From NCBI RefSeq assembly GCF_030758955.1, contig NZ_CP132360.1:15467-79466 (forward strand): a stretch of 64,000 bases of DNA. Reading direction: 5' to 3'. The notes below the pieces were generated by a model, which saw nothing but the letters and a program-made list of their open reading frames with translations, did no database searches and was not told where the DNA came from. The DNA is from Agrococcus beijingensis. GTDB lineage: Bacteria; Actinomycetota; Actinomycetes; Actinomycetales; Microbacteriaceae. Positions within the stretch are counted from its first letter, which is position 1. Each line of letters starts with the position of its first letter. The translations under genes and the position numbers were made by a program. Below, piece by piece: positions 1-6,826 of this stretch.

Positions 1-273
1 GCGGAGGCCGGCGTCTCGGCGTCGGGCTGGGACGCGGTCGACGCCGCCCTCGACCTCGCCGCGCGAGCCGGGGTGCCGGTGCGCGGGCTGCTACTCGCCG
101 AGGCGACCGCCGCGCGCACGCGCGCCCGGCTCGACGGCGAGGCGCGCGCCCAGCGGGCCGCCGTGCAGCTGTCGCTGCCGCTCGGCGCCTGCGTGCTGCC
201 GGCGTTCTCGCTGCTCGTGATCGTGCCGCTGGTCGTCTCGATGCTCGAGGGGGCGCTCGCGCCGCTGTCGTAG
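1..273 (+). CDS. TadC-like pilus assembly membrane protein, C-terminal part
   Basis: This is the last 90 codons of a type II secretion F-domain protein, cut by the window start. The frame is open from base 1 to the TAG at 271-273. The end of an alpha-helical cytoplasmic stretch (ARTRARLDGEARAQ) is followed by a hydrophobic segment (VLPAFSLLVIVPLVVSMLEG), as at the C-terminus of TadB/TadC proteins, the inner-membrane platform of Flp pilus machines. The call rests mainly on context: DUF4244 and TadE-like genes and topA follow in the order usual for actinobacterial tad loci. A TadB paralogue cannot be excluded from this fragment. Confidence 0.7.
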   Translation, partial: AEAGVSASGWDAVDAALDLAARAGVPVRGLLLAEATAARTRARLDGEARAQRAAVQLSLPLGACVLPAFSLLVIVPLVVSMLEGALAPLS

Positions 274-300
274 CCGCCCGCCGGCCCGGCCCGGACCCCC

Positions 301-540
301 ACTGGCGCTTCCCGCACCTGACTGGCGCCTCGCGCACCTGACTGGCGCCTCCCGCAGGTGAGTGGCGCCGCGCGCACCTGAGTGGCGCTTCCCGCAGGTG
401 GGTGGCGCCTCGCGCACCTGAGTGGCGCCGCGCGCACTTGAGTGGCGCTTCCCGCAGGTGAGTGGCGTCTCCCGCACCTGAGTGGCGTCTCCCGCACCTG
501 AGTGGCGCTTCCCTCACCTGAGTGGCGCCTCCGGTGGTCT
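301..540. repeat. 20-bp tandem repeat array, about 12 units
   Basis: Twelve consecutive 20-bp units fill the gap after tadC, with consensus AGTGGCGCYTCCCGCACCTG. The period is exactly 20, and the last unit decays after about 13 bases. The end of the unit switches between CACCTG and its reverse complement CAGGTG (units 3, 5 and 8 carry CAGGTG), so only a 6-bp core is inverted while the rest keeps its orientation. No spacers are present, so it is not a CRISPR array. The open frames across it are low-complexity by-products. Confidence 0.9.
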
Positions 541-591
541 TGTGCCGCCCGACCGGAGTGCATGCGCCGGAAGAGTCCTAGGTCGCCGACG

Positions 592-597
592 TACGCT
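592..597 (+). promoter_or_regulatory. -10 box of the 39-aa gene (leaderless)
   Basis: TACGCT ends 7 bases before the ATG at 604, which puts the transcript start on the start codon. No ribosome binding site is present. Confidence 0.5.
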
Positions 598-603
598 CGG
601 GGC

Positions 604-723
604 ATGCGGAACCTCTTCAGCGCCATCGTCAACGGGATCGCCGCGCTCTTCGGCGCCAACGGCGGACCGCACCCGATCGTCGCCACCGACGTGCCGCGCA
701 AGCCCAAGCGCCGCCGCCGCTGA
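604..723 (+). CDS. 39-aa basic-tailed small protein of unknown function
   Basis: A 39-codon gene begins MRNLFSAIVNGIAALFGANG and ends in PRKPKRRRR. The first 18 residues form an amphipathic or weakly membrane-seeking helix, and the tail is strongly basic. I do not recognise a named family. Support for expression is the TACGCT box placed for a leaderless transcript at 604, a pattern shared with about ten other genes here. The longer upstream reading frame runs into the 20-bp repeats and is unlikely to be translated. A small membrane-associated or nucleic-acid-binding peptide is possible, but that is a guess. Confidence 0.55.
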   Translation: MRNLFSAIVNGIAALFGANGGPHPIVATDVPRKPKRRRR

Positions 724-781
724 CGCTGCGCGGCGCTGCTGTTCGCGTGGCGAGTCGCCCATCCCGGCCGCAGCGCACGGC

Positions 782-823
782 AGAGGGCCGGCATCCCGCC
801 GCCACTGCGGATGCCGGCCCTCT
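782..823. terminator. Bidirectional terminator-like hairpin
   Basis: Perfect 15-bp arms (AGAGGGCCGGCATCC, 782-796, and its complement, 809-823) with a 12-base loop lie between the convergent 39-aa gene and the dehydrogenase gene. No U-tract follows. Nearly the same stem recurs at 48115-48146. Confidence 0.7.
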
Positions 824-832
824 CGCGTGCGC

Positions 833-1606
833 CTACTTCAGCAGGGTGCCGCCGTCAGAGACCATCACCGAGCCCGTGGCGTAGGAGTTGAGGTCGCTGC
901 CCAGGAAGAGCGCGACCAGAGCCATGTCGTCGGCCTCGCCCCAGCGGCCGACGGGCGCGGTTGCGTTGTTGATGAGCTCGGTCGTGTCGGCACCGCCGGT
1001 CACACCGGGCGTCAGGATGCCGCCCGGGGCGAACCCGTTGATGCGGATGCCGTGCTTCGCGTACTCGAGGGCCGCCACGCGCATGTAGCCGAGCAGGGCG
1101 TGCTTCGAGGCGTCGTAGGCCCCGAGCCCCTCGCCTGACGGGTGCATGGCGTCGATCGACAGCGTCACGACGATCTTGCCCTGACGGCCCGTCTCGACCA
1201 TGTGCTGCGCGACCGGTCGCAGGAAGTTGTGCACGCCGACGACGTTCACGTCGAACACCTTGCGGAGCTGGTCGGCGCCGAGGTCGGCGACGGGTGCGAA
1301 CGGGAAGATGCCGGCATTGGCGGCAAGCACGTCGACGCCGCCGAACTGCTCGACGACCGACTGCACGAGCTGGGCTGCCTGGTCGGCGTCGGTGACGTCG
1401 ACGCCCACGGCGAGCGCCGAACCGGGTCGATCCGCGTTCAGCGACTCCGCGATCGCCGACGACGCCTCGATCTTCAGGTCTGCGATGACGACGTTGGCGC
1501 CGGCCTCGTGGTAGCGGCGGGCGATGGCCTCGCCAATGCCCTGCGAGGCGCCGGTGATGATCGCGGTCTTGCCCGCGAGCGAGATGAGTTCCTGGATGCT
1601 TGCCAT
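833..1606 (-). CDS. Short-chain dehydrogenase/reductase (SDR) family oxidoreductase
   Basis: A 257-aa classical SDR, a cytosolic NAD(P)(H)-dependent oxidoreductase with a Rossmann fold. The cofactor motif TGASQGIG is at residues 18-25, the NAG motif follows DVLAANAG, and the active-site Ser and YDASK (Tyr/Lys) are present. The C-terminal GGTLL segment is typical. The acidic DLK after the second strand favours NAD+ over NADP+. The start is ATG 1606 behind GGAAGGA. Substrate is unknown. The gene sits between tadC and the DUF4244 pilus gene, where no SDR is expected, and has its own operator-like palindrome upstream, so it looks like an independently acquired, regulated single gene. Confidence 0.92.
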   Translation of the reverse strand: MASIQELISLAGKTAIITGASQGIGEAIARRYHEAGANVVIADLKIEASSAIAESLNADRPGSALAVGVDVTDADQAAQLVQSVVEQFGGVDVLAANAGIFPFAPVADLGADQLRKVFDVNVVGVHNFLRPVAQHMVETGRQGKIVVTLSIDAMHPSGEGLGAYDASKHALLGYMRVAALEYAKHGIRINGFAPGGILTPGVTGGADTTELINNATAPVGRWGEADDMALVALFLGSDLNSYATGSVMVSDGGTLLK

Positions 1607-1699
1607 GGTGTGTCCTTCCTCAGCGGAGCCACGCAGGAGCAGCCAGCGCCGTTCCCTCGTGGGTCGTCACCCCTTTCGGGTGATGCATCAGGACCAACT

Positions 1700-1717
1700 G
1701 TTCAAAGTTGAACTATA
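1700..1717 (-). promoter_or_regulatory. Promoter and operator-like palindrome upstream of the SDR gene
   Basis: GTTCAAAGTTGAAC (1700-1713) has perfect 6-bp arms and a 2-base centre. It overlaps TATAGT (reading leftward, 1717-1712), a good -10 for the SDR gene, so the transcript would start inside the palindrome. This layout suits repression by a dimeric regulator of the MarR or TetR type, but no regulator gene is adjacent. A second short hairpin (TCACCC/GGGTGA, 1667-1683) lies in the leader. Confidence 0.5.
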
Positions 1718-1842
1718 TTCCCGACCTTCGCCGCGGCCGTGGCCGAGCCCGAGTGGCCGCCATCCACAGGCGCCGCCGAACACGGCACGCGAACCTCGCC
1801 GCATCCCGCACCCTTGGGGCTCCCCGAGGGAAGGAGAAGGGC

Positions 1843-1921
1843 ATGCGGATGCTCGACAGACTGGTGCAGGAAGAGGACGGTGCCGCGACGGCCGAGTACG
1901 TCATCGCGACGATGGCAACCG
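1843..1921 (+). pseudogene. DUF4244 (Flp-pilin-like) gene, 5' fragment cut by the mobile element
   Basis: The ATG at 1843, behind AAGGAGAAGGG, opens 26 codons of a DUF4244 protein (GAATAEYVIATMAT), the short class III pilin-like product found between tadC and tadE in actinobacteria. After codon ACC (1918-1920) the frame enters the integrated element and reads unrelated sequence up to 2394. The missing half is at 9849-9953. Joining the two restores a 60-aa protein with the expected hydrophobic helix (AAVGFAGLLVVILRS), so this is an insertion, not decay. In this state the cell cannot make the intact protein unless the element excises. Confidence 0.88.
1918..1921. other. attL core
   Basis: ACCG is shared with the right junction. 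To the left is the chromosomal DUF4244 half; to the right is the element arm GTCGCGAGGTTAGAGCGC (1921-1938), which also contains the stop codon of the last element gene. Confidence 0.6.
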
Positions 1922-1929
1922 TCGCGAGG

Positions 1930-2478
1930 TTAGAGCGCTTTAGATCCCTCGCGCGCCCGGCGCATACGCGCGTTGTGGCGTTCGCGTCGCCAGGTCGCAA
2001 GCGGGCGCTTCAGGCAGTCCCGTCGCAGACTCGCGCGCTGCTCTCGGCGCACGTTGGCGGCGTTCGCTTCGCTCGAGAGCCCGCGAATGCGGTTCGCGAA
2101 CGCCGACCGCGCCAGGCGATGCTCTTCGAGCGCGGCCTCCGTCAGCCTGCCGCGCTCGTAGAGCATCTCGACCGTCTGCAGCGCGCCCTTGGCTGCGTCG
2201 AACTGACGGAATCCCATGTCCGGGCCGAGGATCGCGCGCCAGCGGTCAATGGGGTAGCCGATCCACGCTCGGTGGACGCTTGCGGAGGTGGCGTCTCGAG
2301 CGAAGATCGCGAGCTCGAGCTGACGCGCCGCGGGTATCCATTCAGCGAGCGCGTCCGCGCGCTCGCGACGCCGCCGAAAGGGCAGCCTTGCTAGCCACAC
2401 GGCTCCGCCGACGACGCCAGAGCCCACGACGCCCACCAAGGCGTCGGGCCAGCTGACCCCCGCCAGCCAGGCGCCCAT
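1930..2478 (-). CDS. Element protein with one predicted membrane segment, unknown function
   Basis: A 182-aa protein, last gene of the leftward element operon. Residues 5-27 (LAGVSWPDALVGVVGSGVVG, then GAVWLARLPF) form one hydrophobic segment, followed by basic RRRRER. The rest is a soluble, arginine-rich, probably helical domain. No family is recognised. The start is ATG 2478 with GAGG just upstream; the longer frame to 2574 overlaps the zinc-ribbon gene in another phase and is rejected. The stop codon at 1930-1932 lies within the presumed attP arm, only 9 bases from the core. Superinfection exclusion or membrane anchoring are possible roles, but nothing in the sequence proves either. Confidence 0.6.
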   Translation of the reverse strand: MGAWLAGVSWPDALVGVVGSGVVGGAVWLARLPFRRRRERADALAEWIPAARQLELAIFARDATSASVHRAWIGYPIDRWRAILGPDMGFRQFDAAKGALQTVEMLYERGRLTEAALEEHRLARSAFANRIRGLSSEANAANVRREQRASLRRDCLKRPLATWRRERHNARMRRAREGSKAL

Positions 2479-2486
2479 TGCCTCGA

Positions 2487-2612
2487 TCACAGGCTCGCGA
2501 GCCCGCACTCGCGGCAGCGCCAGACGCCGCGGCCGGAGCCGGTCAACTCCATGAGCACGAGGCAGCGGGGGCACTTCGGCGTGCCGATGCTGTCGAGCGG
2601 GTCGTCGTCCAT
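2487..2612 (-). CDS. 41-aa zinc-ribbon peptide
   Basis: This small gene (ATG 2612, TGA 2487-2489) encodes a peptide with two CxxC knuckles, CPRC and CREC, spaced as in a single zinc ribbon; it begins MDDDPLDSIGTPKCPRC. It ends 8 bases before the start of the next gene in the same operon. Such tiny ribbons are common in actinophages and plasmids, where they are presumed to bind nucleic acid or a protein partner. The cysteine pairs are the evidence; the role is unknown. Confidence 0.6.
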   Translation of the reverse strand: MDDDPLDSIGTPKCPRCLVLMELTGSGRGVWRCRECGLASL

Positions 2613-2728
2613 GCGCCCATGATGCACGACAGAGCGCCCGCGGGGTTCCACTCCCAGCGGGCGCTCTGCGGCCGGCTCGTCGACCGGCCTACCCGCGGGC
2701 GGCAGGAAGTACGCCCGCGGGATTCTCT

Positions 2729-2788
2729 CTACCGGCGGCGCTCGCGCAGGATGCGGCGCAACTCCTCGGTGATCGGGTCGTCGCTCAT
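2729..2788 (-). CDS. Possible 19-aa element peptide
   Basis: ATG 2788 overlaps the TGA of the 60-aa gene as ATGA and opens 19 codons (MSDDPITEELRRILRERRR). The charged, helical peptide and the coupled overlap suggest translation, but an open frame this short can arise by chance. Confidence 0.3.
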   Translation of the reverse strand: MSDDPITEELRRILRERRR

Positions 2789-2967
2789 CGGTCGCCCTCG
2801 ATGCCGAGCCGGGCGGCCTGCTGCTCGCTGGCGTCGCGGTCGTCGGCCTCCGCCGGCCGCACGCCGAGCCTCGCGGCCTGCCGCTGGCTCGGGGTCATGG
2901 TCTTCTTGTCGATCGCCTTCGTGAGTCGGGCGATCTTGCGCTCGAGGCGCTGCTGCTCAGTGGTCAC
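2785..2967 (-). CDS. 60-aa charged helical element protein
   Basis: The GTG start at 2967 lies 11 bases inside the upstream 145-aa gene. The product is highly charged and likely helical. It contains two copies of a short motif, SQRQAARLGV and SEQQAARLGI (roughly residues 27-36 and 47-56), separated by an acidic linker. No family is recognised. Membership of the operon and the coupled overlaps on both sides support it as a real gene. The repeated QAARLG motif suggests two equivalent binding helices (inference). Confidence 0.5.
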   Translation of the reverse strand: MTTEQQRLERKIARLTKAIDKKTMTPSQRQAARLGVRPAEADDRDASEQQAARLGIEGDR

Positions 2968-3394
2968 GGTGTGCTTCCTTTCGTAGATGCTTCCTGCGGC
3001 TGTGCCGCCCGCGGAGGGCCGCGAGGTAGAGGCTGTCGCTCTGGTTGAGCTCCGCGGCGGCCCTCAGGCGCCGCCGCTCTCGGTCGGCCTCGTCGTCGCT
3101 CATGAGGCGAACGATCGCCTCGAGGAGCTCAGTGAGGGTGATCAGCCGGCGCCCCTGCAATGGGGCGGCGTCGCCGGGGTCACGCGGCATGAGCTCTCCG
3201 GCCGCGCGGCGGCGGAGCGCCGCGAGATAGAGCCGATCGAGCTCGCCGAGCTTGCGCGCTGCGGTGAGGCGCAGCACGTCGCGAGACGCCGCATCGTCAT
3301 CGACGATCTGCGCCAGCGTCTCTGCCACATGCTCGAGCGTCGCTTCGGAGGAGCCGGATTGCTCCTTCGCCCTGACCTCACGCTTCAGTGGCAT
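2957..3394 (-). CDS. 145-aa element protein with an internal duplication
   Basis: An arginine-rich soluble protein of unknown function. Two segments match: LTAARKLGELDRLYLAALRRR (about residues 43-63) and LRAAAELNQSDSLYLAALRGR (about 108-128), each following a helical stretch (ETLAQIVDDD and ELLEAIVRLMSDDE). The protein therefore looks like two copies of a roughly 65-residue helical unit. The start ATG 3394 overlaps the end of the HTH gene by 17 bases, so translation is probably coupled. No database family is recalled; a dimer-like DNA- or protein-binding module is an inference. Confidence 0.6.
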   Translation of the reverse strand: MPLKREVRAKEQSGSSEATLEHVAETLAQIVDDDAASRDVLRLTAARKLGELDRLYLAALRRRAAGELMPRDPGDAAPLQGRRLITLTELLEAIVRLMSDDEADRERRRLRAAAELNQSDSLYLAALRGRHSRRKHLRKEAHRDH

Positions 3395-3749
3395 CGTCGC
3401 CTCCTCGGAGGTTGAGCCCGAGCAGTCGCGAGCGCTGCGCCTCGGCCGCGAGGATGACGCGGTACAGCGCCGTGCGCTCGCCCTGGCTCGTCGTCAGCGC
3501 GAGGTCGCGATGCGCTTTCCGGATCACGTCGTCGATGCGGTCCTCGACCTCGACGCGCAGCTCGTCAGCCGTCTGCGCGCCGAGCCGCGCGTAGGCGACC
3601 CGGCCGAGTTCCTCCGCCTCGAGCGTGGTGACGCCGATGCGCGCGGCGATATCGCCCCAAGAGTGACCCTCGCGGCGCATGACGACCGCGCGGACCGCGG
3701 CCTCGACGGTGGCGTCGTCGCGGCGCGTAATGAGCTCACTCGTCGGCAT
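3378..3749 (-). CDS. Helix-turn-helix element protein
   Basis: A 123-aa protein with a likely HTH at about residues 24-52 (REGHSWGDIAARIGVTTLEA), followed by helices. The C-terminal segment (RTALYRVILAAEAQRSRLLG) resembles the C-terminal helices of some phage small-terminase and packaging-type DNA-binding proteins, but there is no large terminase beside it. It could equally be a transcription regulator of the element. It overlaps both neighbours in the operon by 14-17 bases. Family assignment is tentative. Confidence 0.55.
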   Translation of the reverse strand: MPTSELITRRDDATVEAAVRAVVMRREGHSWGDIAARIGVTTLEAEELGRVAYARLGAQTADELRVEVEDRIDDVIRKAHRDLALTTSQGERTALYRVILAAEAQRSRLLGLNLRGGDDATEA

Positions 3750-4551
3750 CGTCGTCGTCCTCGTCGTCGTCCTCGTCGTCCTCGTCGTCGTCCTCGTCGT
3801 CGGGCTCGACCTCGATGTCGATGACCTTGGCCGCGGCCTCGGCAGCTGCGGCCTCCGCGGCGGCGGCCTCGAGCGCAGCCGCCTCAGCAGCAGCCGCCGC
3901 GAGCGCGGGCGCTGCGGCGATCCGCGCCTTGCGCCGCGCGCTGATCGCCTCCACGGCCTGCGATGCCGCGGCGATCGCGTCGGCCGTCGCGTTGACCGCG
4001 ACCGCGAGCGGGGAGCCGACGCCGGGCGCGCGCAGGATGGGCGTGGGCTGCGTGTCGTACGTGTCGAGCATGCCGAGCACTCCGAACGCCGCGAGCGCTT
4101 CGGCCTTCGCCTTCAGGAGCTTCGCCCGTGCGGTCGCGAGGCCGGCGATCGCCTTCTCGGCGTCGCGTTCCGCGGCCACGGCCCAACGCTCGCGATGCAC
4201 CCCGACGGCCTCGGCGACGGCGGCCTGCGCGTGGTCGAACGCGGTGGCGCACGCACGGTGGGTCAGGCGCGACTCCTCGAGGTCGTCCTCCGCGTCGCGG
4301 ATCGCGCGGCGCAGATCCTTCGCGGGCACCGCGCTGCCCGTCGAGGCCGCGGCGCGGGCGCCGGTCTCCGCCGCGGCCTTCGCGGCGCTGAGCGCGTTGT
4401 CCGCGGCCTGCACGGCGCGCCTGGCGTCGGTGAGCGCGCCGTAGCGCTCGATCGCCGTCTCGACCTCGGTGCGGACGGCCTTGATGGGGATGGCCTCGAG
4501 CTGCGGCAGCACGATTCGCCGGCGAGACTCGTGGTTTCGGATGTCGATCAT
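3736..4551 (-). CDS. Alanine-rich coiled-coil protein with polyacidic tail
   Basis: A 271-aa protein starting at ATG 4551 (MIDIRNHESRRR) with AAAGG upstream. The longer frame to 5673 is antisense-type noise inside the primase gene. Most of the chain is alanine-rich helix likely to form coiled coil. Near the C-terminus are EAAALEAAAAEAAAAEAA repeats, and the last 27 residues are almost all Asp/Glu, encoded by a GTC/GTCGTC-type simple repeat on the + strand (3747-3805). Acidic tails occur on DNA-mimic, single-strand-binding and scaffolding proteins. Lying just downstream of the replication gene, it may be an accessory replication factor (inference). No family is recognised. Confidence 0.6.
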   Translation of the reverse strand: MIDIRNHESRRRIVLPQLEAIPIKAVRTEVETAIERYGALTDARRAVQAADNALSAAKAAAETGARAAASTGSAVPAKDLRRAIRDAEDDLEESRLTHRACATAFDHAQAAVAEAVGVHRERWAVAAERDAEKAIAGLATARAKLLKAKAEALAAFGVLGMLDTYDTQPTPILRAPGVGSPLAVAVNATADAIAAASQAVEAISARRKARIAAAPALAAAAAEAAALEAAAAEAAAAEAAAKVIDIEVEPDDEDDDEDDEDDDEDDDDADE

Positions 4552-4574
4552 GGGAGTGCCTTTCGGTGGTCGGT

Positions 4575-6641
4575 TCAGTGGAAGGGGTTGGGCAGAATCG
4601 CGGTCATGTTGACGTCCGGCGCGAGCCGGTAGACCCACAGGCTGCTGTTGGTCGTGTCCGCGACCTCGAGGAGCCCGAGGAGGTGCAGCGCCTGGAGCTG
4701 CCGGTCGACGGTCGTGCGCGGCTTCTGCAAGCGCTTCGCGACCTCTCTTGTCGGCGAGCCGGGATGCGCGGCGACGTCCTCGAGCACGGCGAGCCGCATC
4801 GGCGGCACCGAGTCGCGGGCGACGCGGAGCGCGAGCCGGAGCGCGGCCTCGCGGCTGTGCCCGATCGCGACCGCGCCGCGCAGCACCTGCCCGATCTGCT
4901 TCGCGAACCTCGTCGGAGCCTCCGGGGCGTGCGCGTCGACCATCTCGCCCTTGAAGTCGGTCTGGACGTGCGTCCGCGCTCGGGTCACGAGGTCGGCCGC
5001 GGCAAGGATCGCCGTGGCCTCTCCGTCGTCCAGCTCGGTCGGCGTCAGGTCGGCGCCGGCGATGACGCCGCCCGCCGCGGCGGCGAGCTCCTCCCGCATC
5101 CTCACTTCGCTGCCGGTGTTGCTCAAGGCCTTGCGGCCCGCGCTGATCCGGCCGCGGGAGGAGTCGACGCGCAGCAGCACGAAGCGATCGCCCATCTCCG
5201 AGACGAAGCCGTGCGCGCTGTCGATCGCCGACGTAACGGCGCCCACGATCGTGATGCGGCCCGTCCAGTTGATGACGCGACCGCCGTCGGTGCCGACCTG
5301 GCGCCCCCACTTGCCGTCGTAGATCTCCCGGAAGGCCGCGAACATCTGCCCGCGGATCACGCTCGGCATGGCGAGAATCGTCGTGAAGTCCTTGAGGACG
5401 AGCACGCCGCGGTCGCCGAGCTCGCGGAGGAGCCCGCCCGTCGCTTCGTTCGTGCGCTCGCCCTTGCTCGTCGCCGAGAGCAGCGCGCCCTCGCTGGCGA
5501 TCGACGAGACGATCCGGGCGCCGGCACCCGCGAGGGCGTGCACAGTTTCGGTCTTGGCGTTGCCTGGCCCGCTGACGATGAGCCCCCACACCGGGTCGCC
5601 GGTCATGAGCTGCACCGCGTAGGCGGAGAGCGAGAAGTCGAGCGCGTCCATGTCGTACTCGAGTCCGAGCCACTCGCGGAAGGCCTCGTGCGCGGCCTCG
5701 AGCGTGATCGGCTGCGCCTTCGCGGGCGCGAGGTCGATCGGCGTGCCGCCGTAGGTCTGCTCCACCGGCTCGCCAGCCGCGCGCTCGGCCCCGGTGCGCA
5801 GCATCCGTGCAATCTCGCCGTTCGCCTTCCGACCCGTCACGCCCTTGGAGCCGATGAGGTACTCCCGGTGCAGCCGTTGCAGCTCGTCGAGTGCGTCGGG
5901 GACGCCGGGATGCCCCTCGAGCGCGAGCCGGATGGCCTGATACGACAGTCCCAGGAAGTCGTTGTGGCCGACGTGCTCGAGGCCGTGCATCTTCTCGACG
6001 AGCTCCTCGACCGCGGGCGACGGATCGCCGGCGCGGGCCGCCGCGAGAATCTCGTCGAGGTCGGCGTCGGGATCGACCTTGACCGGCCCGGATGCGAGCA
6101 CCTCGCGCCAGGCGTCGGGCAGGAACGGGACGTCCTCGAGCTGCGGCGGCCCGTCGAGGCGCTCGCCGTCGGGGCCGTACCAGCGGTAGGGCTTGCCGGT
6201 GTCGGGGTGCACGCTCGGCGCGACGACGCTGTAGCGGTGATGCCGTTGGCAGACCTCGACGTCGGCGCCGGGGTTGGTCGCGAGCATCACGCCCTCAGGG
6301 ATGCGGTAGAGGTGCTGGCGGCTCGGACTCGACTTGCCGCGCGCCGTGCTCGTGAACGTCGGCGGCAGAGGCTCGCCCGCCTTCGCCTCGAGCTGCGCGA
6401 GGGTCTTCGCGCCCTGCTTGCCGCCGTAGCCGTCATCCACGTCGATCGCGACCGTGCCGTCGTGACGGATCGCGATGTTGTCTCCGCCGCGGTCGCGGCG
6501 CCAGGCCTTCACCTTGTCGGGCGTGACGGTGCCGACGTGGCCGGTCGAGCCCTTGGGCGGGTTGACCTTGCCCTGCACCGGGATCGGCCAGAGGCCCGTC
6601 TTCCGGTAGGCCTTCGCGCTCTTGCCGTAGATGCCGCTCAC
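4575..6641 (-). CDS. Primase-polymerase / AAA+-like ATPase replication protein
   Basis: A 688-aa multidomain protein that probably initiates replication of the element. Residues about 1-190 form an archaeo-eukaryotic-type prim-pol domain: PPKG after the first strand, the catalytic AIDVDDG (DxD), the SRQHLY histidine motif, and ADVEV...YSVVAPSVHP...YRWYG. The middle carries a degenerate Walker A (GPGNAKT), VLVLKDF in the Walker B position and a sensor-like strand, as in DUF927-type helicases. A winged helix (SPTREVAKRLQKPRTTVDRQ) lies at the end. The GTG start at 6641 overlaps the upstream TGA (GTGA); the 13-residue extension in the longer frame is rejected. Whether the ATPase still acts as a helicase is uncertain. 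Confidence 0.82.
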   Translation of the reverse strand: MSGIYGKSAKAYRKTGLWPIPVQGKVNPPKGSTGHVGTVTPDKVKAWRRDRGGDNIAIRHDGTVAIDVDDGYGGKQGAKTLAQLEAKAGEPLPPTFTSTARGKSSPSRQHLYRIPEGVMLATNPGADVEVCQRHHRYSVVAPSVHPDTGKPYRWYGPDGERLDGPPQLEDVPFLPDAWREVLASGPVKVDPDADLDEILAAARAGDPSPAVEELVEKMHGLEHVGHNDFLGLSYQAIRLALEGHPGVPDALDELQRLHREYLIGSKGVTGRKANGEIARMLRTGAERAAGEPVEQTYGGTPIDLAPAKAQPITLEAAHEAFREWLGLEYDMDALDFSLSAYAVQLMTGDPVWGLIVSGPGNAKTETVHALAGAGARIVSSIASEGALLSATSKGERTNEATGGLLRELGDRGVLVLKDFTTILAMPSVIRGQMFAAFREIYDGKWGRQVGTDGGRVINWTGRITIVGAVTSAIDSAHGFVSEMGDRFVLLRVDSSRGRISAGRKALSNTGSEVRMREELAAAAGGVIAGADLTPTELDDGEATAILAAADLVTRARTHVQTDFKGEMVDAHAPEAPTRFAKQIGQVLRGAVAIGHSREAALRLALRVARDSVPPMRLAVLEDVAAHPGSPTREVAKRLQKPRTTVDRQLQALHLLGLLEVADTTNSSLWVYRLAPDVNMTAILPNPFH

Positions 6642-6826
6642 CGGACGCCTCGCAGCGAGAGGGCGACGATGCTCTTCCAAGGGACGACGAGCCGGTCGGC
6701 ATCGTCCTCATCGAAGATGACCACCGCCGGCGTGGCCGCGACGATCGTGCCCTCGATCGAAGGGCCGAGACCGCGGGGCATGAGCAGCGCGCGCCGGCCG
6801 GCGAGGTCGTCGAGCGGGCGGCTCAT
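6638..6826 (-). CDS. 62-aa element protein, possible small beta-barrel
   Basis: ATG 6826 overlaps the upstream TGA (ATGA), and the gene ends overlapping the primase start (GTGA), so it is translationally coupled on both sides. The sequence (GPSIEGTIVAATPAVVIFDE, then VVPWKSIVALSL) alternates polar and hydrophobic residues, suggesting a short Sm- or SH3-like beta-barrel. No family is recognised. Its position directly before the replication protein suggests a helper role in replication or its control (inference). Confidence 0.5.
   Translation of the reverse strand: MSRPLDDLAGRRALLMPRGLGPSIEGTIVAATPAVVIFDEDDADRLVVPWKSIVALSLRGVR

Noticed and set aside
301..540. Regular 20-bp repeats as a CRISPR array
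   Set aside because: The units are head to tail without spacers, and there are no cas genes.
1930..2574. 214-aa version of the element membrane protein
   Set aside because: Its first 32 codons overlap the zinc-ribbon gene in another phase, and the ATG at 2478 has a good ribosome site.
3736..5673. 645-aa leftward frame including the coiled-coil protein
   Set aside because: The part beyond 4551 is a shadow of the primase gene with no domain; ATG 4551 is the start.
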